DNA from: JAFAQB01 sp045808425
GTDB taxonomy: Archaea; Thermoproteota; Nitrososphaeria; Nitrososphaerales; Nitrososphaeraceae
Reading direction: 5' to 3'
DNA: 5,404 nucleotides
Assembly: GCA_045808425.1 (NCBI GenBank)
Contig: JBJMFM010000344.1
Location: 1-5,404, forward strand
Part shown: piece after piece, positions 1-4,868 of the stretch
Layout of the letters: each line of letters starts with the position of its first letter
Position numbering within the stretch: the stretch's first letter is position 1
Made by a program: the position numbers and the translations under genes
The notes under the pieces: model-generated
The model's database searches: none
What the model was told of the DNA's origin: nothing
The model's input: the letters and a program-made list of their open reading frames with translations, nothing else

Positions 1-337
1 CTAGATTGCTAACTGCCTTTGAGTAGTCTTCAGCCACTTGTCTTGGAGATATCATCCAATTTGACCAAAGTTGGAATGAGTTGACAATAACGTCCTTTTG
101 AGACTCTATATAAGTGTCTGCAATTTCTCTAATTGCTTGAATTGTATTTTCCTGATAATCAGTAATAGCGTCTGTAAAACGCGGAATTTCTCTTCTTGCT
201 TCATTTGTTGTTTTCTTTATGTTATCTTTAGATTCATCTAATGCTTTGGTTACTGCTTGTTCCTGTTCACGTTGAAGTTGTGAATATGTTTCTGTTATAT
301 TATCTTCTTTTCGATCTTGTTTTTTTGTTGATGACAT
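1..337 (-). CDS. Phasin-like helical protein, N-terminal part (cut by window edge)
   Basis: The reading frame is open from ATG (335-337) to the left edge, giving 112 codons with no stop; the C-terminus is missing. The protein begins MSSTKKQDRKED and is rich in Lys, Glu, Gln and Asp. It has no signal peptide or membrane segment and should be almost entirely alpha-helical. Residues about 45-95 hold the most family-like part: EARREIPRFTDAITDYQENT, then QAIREIADTYIESQKDVI, then a Trp-containing stretch (FQLWSNWM). This resembles phasin/PhaE-type proteins that coat or help build polyhydroxyalkanoate granules, which soil thaumarchaea are known to encode. That assignment rests on pattern memory and a granule role is inference. 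The start is the first in-frame ATG, about 28 bp from a TATA box and without a Shine-Dalgarno site, so the mRNA is probably leaderless. Confidence 0.75.
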   Translation of the reverse strand, partial: MSSTKKQDRKEDNITETYSQLQREQEQAVTKALDESKDNIKKTTNEARREIPRFTDAITDYQENTIQAIREIADTYIESQKDVIVNSFQLWSNWMISPRQVAEDYSKAVSNL

Positions 338-360
338 ATGTTATACTGTTGGCCACATGA

Positions 361-369
361 TATATAATA
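361..369 (-). promoter_or_regulatory. TATA box of the phasin-like gene
   Basis: On the minus strand this reads TATTATATA. Its centre is about 28 bp upstream of the ATG at 337, the spacing expected if transcription starts at or within a base or two of the start codon. No purine-rich ribosome-binding site lies between box and ATG, which fits a leaderless archaeal transcript. The call rests on motif and spacing only. Confidence 0.5.
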
Positions 370-372
370 CCT

Positions 373-407
373 AGTATCGTCAGGTATTGCATGGTATATA
401 ATGGTAT
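373..407. repeat. Four RGTAT repeats at exact 10-bp spacing, possible operator
   Basis: On the plus strand AGTAT begins at 373 and GGTAT at 383, 393 and 403. The shared core GTAT therefore recurs every 10 bp, so all copies face the same side of the helix. The array ends 4 bp from the TATA box (361-369) of the phasin-like gene, on its upstream side, where an archaeal activator or repressor would bind. The bases between the cores differ, so this is not a simple tandem duplication. Regulation is inferred from position and phasing. Confidence 0.4.
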
Positions 408-741
408 TAACGGGATCATAACTTCCTAGAATGATAAAGCAATTGAAACAAATAAACAAAAGATGGCATAGGAAGTTGTAACCTTTAATGAAGCCTTTTA
501 ATACCCATTCAACGAGTATGATTACAGCTTTTGTTTCTGTTCCACCTTTGTGTTTTGATTAGGCGCTGCCTGCATCATTAGGGTTTCAATTTTAGTATTC
601 TATACTAATGCTTACTAAATCATACAGAATATTAATGAAGTGATTGCTAGAGTATCTATTAAAAATAAAAATTAAAGTGCTGGGATGATGATTGTAAGAC
701 CTTCGAATCTATGGGTTTTCAAAGTTATCATTAATCTTTGG
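408..741. other. Gene-free interval with an inverted repeat
   Basis: This stretch separates the phasin-like promoter from the MtrA-like pseudogene. No protein family is recognisable on either strand. It holds a perfect 9-bp inverted repeat (AACTTCCTA at 420-428, TAGGAAGTT at 469-477, 40-bp loop) and a T-rich minus-strand tract near 658-677. An inverted copy of GGTATTAA (plus 403-410, minus 498-505) also spans it. A minus-strand hydrophobic frame runs through part of it but lacks a usual start codon. Confidence 0.4.
658..677 (-). terminator. Possible oligo-T terminator after the MtrA-like pseudogene
   Basis: On the minus strand this reads as two runs of five T separated by one A, inside an AT-only stretch about 65-85 nt past the pseudogene stop at 742. 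Archaeal RNA polymerase ends transcription at such T tracts without needing a hairpin. In AT-rich DNA such tracts also occur by chance, so confidence is low. Confidence 0.3.
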
Positions 742-1335
742 TTATAAAGAAAGACAGCTATTGTTGTCCCATTCCATTAGCAGTTCCAACTGGGTTTTTA
801 TTATATTCATATCTTTAATCCCAATTAAATCATAAATCATGGTCTGCCTCCTAAATGATTCGATATCTTTTTGAGAACAGGCTAAAAATGGATAAGCACC
901 ATTAGCTCCAATGATTCTACTGTCTTCTTTTATTTACTCTTATTTATTTACTCCATTTCTGTGAAGAGATAATAATGCTTGTCCTGCCTTGTGTCTTTTT
1001 ACTTCCTTGCCACATACAACTATATGATGCAAATTTGGATACTTGAGTGTAAATCCAATCAATGTATCAATTCCCTTGTTTTCTGATAACAATCTCCCTA
1101 CAAGCAAAATTCTACTCATTGTGTTGGTGGTTTTAGATATGGTTTCTAACAGATCTATACTTGAAAGTGTGCAAAGCTAATTCTTTTCTTTATCTCCTAT
1201 ATAATATTCATGTTTGATAGGGAATAGAACTTCACATAGCCTCCCAGCTATACTTTCCAACCTTTCACTCAGTGCACTACCATCCTGCATATCATTACAG
1301 TAGTCATATTGTAATAACTTTTCTTCTAGCTCCAT
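742..1335 (-). pseudogene. mtrA: MtrA-like protein (tetrahydromethanopterin S-methyltransferase subunit A family), broken
   Basis: Read from ATG at 1335 the frame gives 197 codons before the final TAA (742-744), interrupted by TAG at codon 53 (1177-1179) and TAA at codons 132 (940-942) and 134 (934-936). The translation is clearly MtrA-like: an N-terminal helical region, LCTLSSIDLLETIS (54-67), GRLLSENKGIDTLI (80-93), VVCGKEVKRHKAGQALLSLH (106-125), RIIGANGAYPF (140-150), then a C-terminal FRRQ-x4-DLIG. In methanogen MtrA the His after the GxEVxGH-type motif binds the cobalt of the corrinoid. That His (115) remains, but the Gly before it is Arg. Methanogen MtrA is part of a membrane methyltransferase; thaumarchaeal homologues are stand-alone and their role is unclear. 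The length suits a full-length soluble homologue. A remnant from M73 (1119) to K131 could still be translated. Family call firm; loss of function is inference from the stops. Confidence 0.85.
929..953 (-). repeat. Near-tandem 11-bp repeat inside the MtrA-like pseudogene
   Basis: GAGTAAATAAA occurs on the minus strand at 943-953 and again at 929-939, 14 bp apart. Together the copies account for an extra 15 nt, in frame, between the NG and RIIGA parts of the MtrA-like product. Removing codons 132-136 (928-942) restores NG-VNKEDS-RIIGA, six residues between the blocks, which matches my memory of the spacing in methanogen MtrA. The extra segment carries two of the three stop codons, so a local slippage or duplication event probably disabled the gene. 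Confidence 0.6.
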
Positions 1336-1474
1336 TCAACATTCCAATTCTATATTGTCATTGCATCGCTGGTTATATATTTAGAAATGAAGATAACAAA
1401 ATAACAGAAAGCCAAAAGGCAGATAAAGTACAAAAGTAAAACATAGAATAAGCCAGCCAAATATGAAGACACGA

Positions 1475-1482
1475 TTTTTATA
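1475..1482 (+). promoter_or_regulatory. TATA box of the 199-aa gene
   Basis: TTTTATAA, centred near 1478.5, lies about 22 bp before the TTG at 1500 and about 27 bp before the second in-frame TTG at 1506. The latter spacing would fit a leaderless transcript starting at the second TTG. Call based on motif and distance only. Confidence 0.4.
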
Positions 1483-1499
1483 ATTAAAATTCAAATATA

Positions 1500-1511
1500 T
1501 TGCAATTGCAA
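1500..1511. promoter_or_regulatory. Perfect 12-bp palindrome over the start of the 199-aa gene
   Basis: TTGCAATTGCAA is its own reverse complement. It covers both candidate TTG start codons and the expected transcription start. A symmetric site placed here could be a repressor operator for a dimeric regulator. It could equally be chance in AT-rich DNA; no second copy was found in the window. Confidence 0.3.
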
Positions 1512-2099
1512 ACTGAGGATCTAGTTGACTTTTATCTTCCAAGGGATCATAAAATATTACCCCCGAATACAATCAAAAACCTTCTATCATTTGCTGGCAA
1601 CTATCAATTAGTAAAAAATACTTTTAAAGGAATTGGTAGCTGTGATATTATTCTCCTATCAAGGCTCAATGATTTTAAAAAGCTAGCTCAATATTATTTA
1701 GTATGGTATAAGCTTAAAAGCAATAATAAAGGTGGTTATAGTGGCAAGGGATCTATTAATTTTCTCGTAAGTGAATATGTAGAAGCATTTCACGATAAAA
1801 AAGCACAACCACTGCTGCCTTATAGGGATAAAGTTTCTGACATTATCCAAAAACTTAAGCATGGGTGGAATTATACTATTGAAATCATAGTTGCTTACGA
1901 TACTTCTTTGAATGTTGGTTTAATAGTTGATGGTACAGGTCATGCTTTGGCATTATACCACCTTAGTTTGCATAAACCAGATTTATTTCAGGAATTACTA
2001 AAAAGAAATAGTAACATAAACTTATGTCAAATGAATTCTAGTCAATGCAGAAATATATTTTCACATGATTTTGCCAAATTATCTTTTTTTTCCTTCTAA
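1500..2099 (+). CDS. Uncharacterised 199-aa protein, weakly ParB/Srx-like C-terminal motif
   Basis: This frame is intact for 199 codons, which stands out beside the decayed genes around it. I do not recognise the family with certainty. The product is soluble, with no signal peptide or membrane helix. Residues 50-75 (ILLSRLNDFKKLAQYYLVWY) look helical and aromatic. The strongest local pattern is at 127-153: a strand (IEIIVAYD), a turn, then IVDGTGHALALYHL. That strand-DG-helix layout recalls the DG-H-R/A element of the ParB/sulfiredoxin fold, but the arginine usual there is absent, so this is only a hint. The C-terminus ends FSHDFAKL followed by a Phe-rich tail encoded by a T tract. The start is TTG at 1500 or 1506; the in-frame stop at 1485-1487 leaves no room for an ATG upstream. 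It may be a lineage-specific thaumarchaeal protein. Confidence 0.65.
   Translation: MQLQTEDLVDFYLPRDHKILPPNTIKNLLSFAGNYQLVKNTFKGIGSCDIILLSRLNDFKKLAQYYLVWYKLKSNNKGGYSGKGSINFLVSEYVEAFHDKKAQPLLPYRDKVSDIIQKLKHGWNYTIEIIVAYDTSLNVGLIVDGTGHALALYHLSLHKPDLFQELLKRNSNINLCQMNSSQCRNIFSHDFAKLSFFSF
2084..2091 (+). terminator. T8 tract inside the last codons of the 199-aa gene
   Basis: Eight consecutive T, followed by CCTTCTAA, lie within the final five codons before the stop at 2097-2099. A run of this length is a typical archaeal intrinsic termination signal, though it is normally past the stop codon. It may also mark a frameshift that changed the original C-terminus. Confidence 0.4.
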
Positions 2100-2407
2100 C
2101 CGAAGTTTATTACTCTATATCAGACCCCGCTAGAACATATATATTATTCTACTTTGAAGATGGCTAGTACATAAGTTTCTATGATCCTCTGCCATTATCT
2201 ATGAGGTATTTATCACAAGACAATCAATGATATGATTCTTTTATGTGCCTATAGATTATCATTATAAACATAAGATTAAAAAGCTCCATATCGGTGTAGA
2301 TGTAGATATGTGGTGATCTGCACAGGCTCTGCCAAATGATGTAATAAATTTGTGCCTGCATCTAATGCAAATTGGCATGTGGCAAATATAGTTATTTTAC
2401 AGTGCAA
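2100..2407. other. Intergenic interval between convergent genes, no recognised gene
   Basis: About 308 bp lie between the stop codons of two convergent genes. No family is recognisable on either strand. Around 2267-2310 the plus strand could encode KIKKLHIGVDVDMW before a stop, which faintly recalls a transposase or other gene fragment but is too short to assign. A small imperfect stem (TGCAT, 3-nt gap, ATGCA) lies near 2357-2369. The interval may be gene debris. Confidence 0.35.
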
Positions 2408-3106
2408 TTATAATGGTCCATGTCCATGTCTTATCATTATCTCTCTTACTTCCGCATCACTAACTTGTTCAAAATTTCTATAAAATCTTCCTACAGAACC
2501 AAATATCTCAGGTGTATAAAGGACTATTACTTTGTCTGATAATTCATTTATCTTATCTATTACATCTGGTGGAGCTACGGGTACTGCTATGATTAACATC
2601 TTGCAACAGTTCTGTTTTGTCCTTAACCATTGTGCAGCCGACAGTATAGTTGCTCCAGTTGCAATACCATCGTCCACTAATACTACTGTCTTTCCTTCAA
2701 AGTCGTGATTATAGTAATCGCTATCTTCTACTTTAAACATCCTTAGTCTGCGTTCTATTTCTTTTTTCTGTATGTTTGCCTGTTCAGTGATATAAGATCG
2801 AGGAACGTTTAACATATCTACAATGTCTCTGTTCAGCGAATAGCTACCGTCTGGCATAACAGCACCTATTGCAAGTTCTGGATTATCTGGTGCGCCTATT
2901 TTTCTTGATACTATGATGTCAAGTTTCACGCCAAGTGTGGATGCTATAACATCACCAACAACAACTCCTCCTCGTGGTATAGCTAAGATAATGACAGTAC
3001 TATTGTACTCTAGTTGCTCCCCTTGTGTTGCCACATTGCTACGTAACCATTCTTTTAACCTCTCTGCAAGTTGTTTTGCTGCATCTACTCTATCATCAAA
3101 TAACAT
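2408..3106 (-). CDS. Predicted phosphoribosyltransferase (COG1926-type)
   Basis: This 232-aa protein has the type I phosphoribosyltransferase fold. The 5-phosphoribosyl-1-pyrophosphate (PRPP) binding signature VVLVDDGIATGAT spans residues 141-153, a hydrophobic strand followed by two Asp and the GxTG-like loop. Upstream are the IPRGG pyrophosphate loop (43-47) and the SRKIGAPDNPELAIGA block (67-82), which is characteristic of the COG1926 group often annotated as predicted phosphoribosyltransferase. A long helical linker (103-125) separates the halves. Members are cytoplasmic and their nucleobase or other acceptor is not established, so no pathway is assigned. The length is normal and no damage is visible. 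The ATG at 3106 follows TATA-like sequences at 3124-3138, and there is no convincing Shine-Dalgarno site. The gene stands alone, convergent with the 199-aa gene. Confidence 0.9.
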   Translation of the reverse strand: MLFDDRVDAAKQLAERLKEWLRSNVATQGEQLEYNSTVIILAIPRGGVVVGDVIASTLGVKLDIIVSRKIGAPDNPELAIGAVMPDGSYSLNRDIVDMLNVPRSYITEQANIQKKEIERRLRMFKVEDSDYYNHDFEGKTVVLVDDGIATGATILSAAQWLRTKQNCCKMLIIAVPVAPPDVIDKINELSDKVIVLYTPEIFGSVGRFYRNFEQVSDAEVREIMIRHGHGPL

Positions 3107-3123
3107 TATGCGTACCTACCATC

Positions 3124-3138
3124 TATATATGTAATATA
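3124..3138 (-). promoter_or_regulatory. TATA-like region of the phosphoribosyltransferase gene
   Basis: Two TATA-like blocks lie 18-32 bp upstream of the ATG at 3106: TATATA (3124-3129) and TATATT (3133-3138 read on the minus strand). The farther block has the better spacing (about 27-30 bp) for a leaderless start. Which one is used cannot be told from sequence. Confidence 0.4.
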
Positions 3139-3139
3139 G

Positions 3140-3439
3140 CTAATTAAAAACTGGAAGGTATCCACCGAATATTAATATGACTGAGAATCCTCAATTTTGT
3201 TTAGGCTATAAAGCAGGATACAGCCACGAAGCTTTAGACGAGATAGATTGAGTATATTGCAGTATAGTGTTAGAGGCTGTGGATAAGATAACATATTGCT
3301 GTTAAATGTGTGAAATAAAAGAGGAGTTAAATTACTCAGGTCTACGTACTAGCTACTAATCAATAATATAATTTTTGCAAACTATGATTGATAGAGTGAT
3401 ATTTTATATCTGTGTATGACTAATATAGATGAGATCTAA
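3140..3439. other. Divergent intergenic interval
   Basis: This lies between the divergent phosphoribosyltransferase and VOC genes and should hold both promoters. The only coding hint is a 24-codon ORF at 3177-3251 (plus) with an FCLGYKAGY pattern, too short to call. No RNA structure, repeat or further remnant was recognised on either strand. Confidence 0.4.
3402..3409 (+). promoter_or_regulatory. TATA box of the VOC gene
   Basis: TTTTATAT is centred near 3405.5. With the usual 26-27 bp spacing transcription would start near 3432, leaving a leader of about 8 nt before the ATG at 3440 or 14 nt before the second ATG at 3446. No clear Shine-Dalgarno site lies in that leader. Confidence 0.5.
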
Positions 3440-3862
3440 ATGCAGATGTTCAATAAAATAGGTGCAGTTATACTTTTGGTTTCAGATATGAAAAAATCTA
3501 TAAAATTCTATGGCAATGTTTTAGGAATGGAATTAAAGCAGCATCCATCTAAAGATTGGGTTGAATTTTCAAAAGAAGGCAATACTGTGCTCGCTTTACA
3601 TCCAATAAAGAAAAAGAGCAAGAAGAGGCTGATTAAGAAGAACAACAGCATGTTGGTAGGATTCAATATCAGTGATTTAGAAGCTGTTTGTGGCGATCTA
3701 AAAAAGAAAAGGGTAAAGTTTTATAAAAAACTAACCCAAGAACCATTTGGGAAACATGCAATTATACAAGACCCTGATGGGCACTTAATTTCGTTAGCAG
3801 AAATCGCTCCAGAGGATGAATTCATGCAGAGTCCATACTATCATGGCTTCGCACCAGTATAA
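3440..3862 (+). CDS. Glyoxalase/VOC-fold protein
   Basis: This 140-aa protein is one vicinal-oxygen-chelate (VOC) unit made of two beta-alpha-beta-beta-beta modules. Module one has IGAVILLVSDMKKSIKFY (7-24) then NVLGMEL (26-32) and a strand ending LALH (51-54). Module two has LVGFNISDLEAV (72-83) and closes with GKHAIIQDPDGHLISLAE (104-121), the typical C-terminal signature. H54 and E121 sit where VOC metal ligands occur, but the first-strand ligand, often a His after the first Gly, is Ala here (A9), so metal binding may be incomplete. The linker between modules (57-68) is very Lys-rich. VOC proteins include glyoxalase I, dioxygenases and resistance proteins; the substrate cannot be inferred. 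ATG 3440 was chosen because a TATA box fits it; ATG 3446 is also possible. The gene is monocistronic and followed by a hairpin. Confidence 0.85.
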   Translation: MQMFNKIGAVILLVSDMKKSIKFYGNVLGMELKQHPSKDWVEFSKEGNTVLALHPIKKKSKKRLIKKNNSMLVGFNISDLEAVCGDLKKKRVKFYKKLTQEPFGKHAIIQDPDGHLISLAEIAPEDEFMQSPYYHGFAPV

Positions 3863-3865
3863 TAC

Positions 3866-3890
3866 AGATCAGATGATAAAATCTAGATCT
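3866..3890 (+). terminator. Hairpin just after the VOC gene
   Basis: AGATCAGAT (3866-3874) pairs with ATCTAGATCT (3881-3890) as a 9-bp stem with one bulged A (3885) and a 6-nt loop, starting 4 nt after the stop codon. Only a short T4 run follows, near 3907-3910. It may stabilise the 3' end or help termination, but the evidence is structural only. Confidence 0.4.
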
Positions 3891-4099
3891 ATGTATTATA
3901 ATCTGGTTTTCAACTTGGCATATGCGGATTCTGTCGAATTTATAGGACTGCATAAGCTAGGCTTGAACAAGGCAGTCAGGGTTTAGCATATGGGCGAATC
4001 TGCCTCGATAATATAGTGGTACTTTGTCGGTTTCCAATTCCTTACTGGTCTTGTCTATTGATTGAGATTTGCATTGATTTGTCTTTCTGTGTTCTTTGT
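3891..4099. other. Convergent intergenic interval, no assigned gene
   Basis: This lies between the VOC gene and the convergent 145-aa gene. A 31-codon plus frame (3891-3986, ending LNKAVRV) and a minus frame open from about 4079 to the TAG near 3960 overlap each other. The latter contains VPLYYRGRFAHMLNPD. Neither has a recognisable family or a convincing promoter; one may be a gene remnant. Confidence 0.3.
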
Positions 4100-4537
4100 C
4101 TATATAGTATTATTTATTTTCAGAATTATCTGCTGTGTAGATGAAATAACTCTAGATTCAAAATATACGCAAAGATATTTGTCCTTACCCTTTGTTAGCG
4201 GAGTAATAGCCAATTTTAAGTTATTGTCGATATCAATCATCTCGAAATTAGTCTCTTCTTTCTCGTCTTCGCTCAGGCTTTTGTTCTCAAAATAAGATCG
4301 TCGTATGGCCTTAACCAAATAATCAGAGTAGAAGGTATAACATCTTGATATCACTGTCGTTGCCGGGCTGATGCTATAGGTGCCAGATAATATCGAGAGT
4401 ATTGTTCTTCGGTCCCTTTTCCTATATTTGCCAACAATGAGCTTTCCATTGATGTCAACTACTGCAGCAAAACTAACATCTTTGCTTGCATATAATGCTG
4501 TTAAGCAAGTCTCATCAAGGAAATCCCACTCTTCCAA
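4100..4537 (-). CDS. Uncharacterised 145-aa protein, thaumarchaeal DUF6659-like, uncertain start
   Basis: The frame from TTG at 4537 encodes 145 residues and is intact to the TAG at 4100. The pattern is a short N-terminal helix, a strand pair VSFAAVVDINGKLIVGKYRK (21-40), a helical middle (about 58-90), then strands NFEMIDIDNNLKLAITPL (97-114) and KYLCVYFES (120-128). This profilin/roadblock-like alternation is typical of small proteins common in thaumarchaea that I associate with DUF6659, often clustered with sensory proteins; their function is unknown. The family name is tentative. The start is odd: an in-frame TGA lies 12 bp upstream of the TTG, and the better-looking ATG at 4558-4560 is out of frame. 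Removing one AT from the ATATAT stretch just upstream of TTG would join them as MNIDFSILEEWDF. So either TTG is used or a dinucleotide slip has damaged the start. Confidence 0.65.
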   Translation of the reverse strand: MEEWDFLDETCLTALYASKDVSFAAVVDINGKLIVGKYRKRDRRTILSILSGTYSISPATTVISRCYTFYSDYLVKAIRRSYFENKSLSEDEKEETNFEMIDIDNNLKLAITPLTKGKDKYLCVYFESRVISSTQQIILKINNTI

Positions 4538-4610
4538 TATATTGAGAAGTCAATGTTCATAATATTAATCATTTGGATAAATAATTATGCTAAGATCCAG
4601 CATTATATTA

Positions 4611-4860
4611 TCAAGGAAACGTTAAAAAAAGAGTAATATCTGCAAATGTGTGTATAACAACAGCATTTGAAACTGGTGACTTCTGCTTAATTAATTTGCC
4701 ATTACCTCTTTGCTGTTTGGTTAACTGTTGTTTTTGCACTTGCGTCAGTCTGTCAAAATCTTTTTCTGTTGTAGCAGCAAATACCTATTAATTTTAGGTC
4801 AAACATTAGTGGTAGTGCTTTTTCATACTTTGATCTGATTTATTTAATTAAGGTGATCAT
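4611..4860 (-). pseudogene. Decayed small gene of unknown family (about 80 codons)
   Basis: From ATG at 4858-4860 the minus strand reads MITLIK, TAA (4840-4842), then IRSKYEKALPLMFDLKLIG. Near 4780 the frame shifts by one and continues as FAATTEKDFDRLTQVQKQQ, then LTKQQRGNGKLIKQKSPVSN and AVVIHTFADITLF, ending at TGA 4611-4613 just after a T7 run. The amino-acid pattern across both frames is too protein-like to be chance: amphipathic helix, hydrophobic strand, charged linker, second strand. Two lesions are needed to explain it: a CAA-to-TAA-type nonsense change at codon 7, and either a 1-nt insertion or a 2-nt deletion near 4780. I do not recognise the family. It is probably a small soluble thaumarchaeal protein, perhaps related in style to its neighbour at 4100-4537, but I see no direct sequence similarity. 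Confidence 0.6.
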
Positions 4861-4868
4861 AAATGATC
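4855..4868. promoter_or_regulatory. Inverted repeat with two head-to-head ATG codons
   Basis: GATCAT, two bases, ATGATC. The left arm contains the minus-strand ATG (4858-4860) of the decayed small gene and the right arm contains a plus-strand ATG (4863-4865) just before the MEDS remnant. TATA-like sequences lie about 26 bp out on each side (minus: 4883-4888; plus: around 4839-4846). This suggests overlapping divergent leaderless promoters, each lying inside the opposite gene. Both genes are broken, so activity is doubtful. Confidence 0.35.

Noticed and set aside
311..550. Minus-strand open frame with a hydrophobic stretch (VIILVEWVLKGFIKGYNF)
   Set aside because: It lacks ATG, GTG or TTG at a sensible place and runs through the phased repeats, the TATA box and the start of the phasin-like gene in another frame. 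A membrane-protein remnant remains possible.
1381..1572. Minus-strand 63-codon hydrophobic frame
   Set aside because: It overlaps the start of the 199-aa gene antisense, its hydrophobicity follows from A-rich plus-strand sequence, and it has no recognisable family or promoter.
2255..2330. Plus-strand fragment KIKKLHIGVDVDMW, faintly like an IS5-type transposase strand
   Set aside because: Only one short block fits, no DDE residues can be placed, and no terminal inverted repeats were found.
2913..3134. Plus-strand 73-codon frame
   Set aside because: It is antisense to conserved parts of the phosphoribosyltransferase and has a low-complexity Ser/Thr/Pro composition.
3960..4079. Minus-strand open stretch containing VPLYYRGRFAHMLNPD
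   Set aside because: It looks somewhat protein-like but has no start codon context, no family match from memory, and competes with an opposite 31-codon frame. Not enough to call a pseudogene.
4062..4295. Plus-strand 77-codon hydrophobic frame
   Set aside because: It is antisense to the C-terminal half of the 145-aa gene, whose pattern is more protein-like; the Leu/Ser/Phe richness fits a shadow frame.
4380..4562. Plus-strand 60-codon frame
   Set aside because: It is antisense to the N-terminal half of the 145-aa gene, with no family or promoter.
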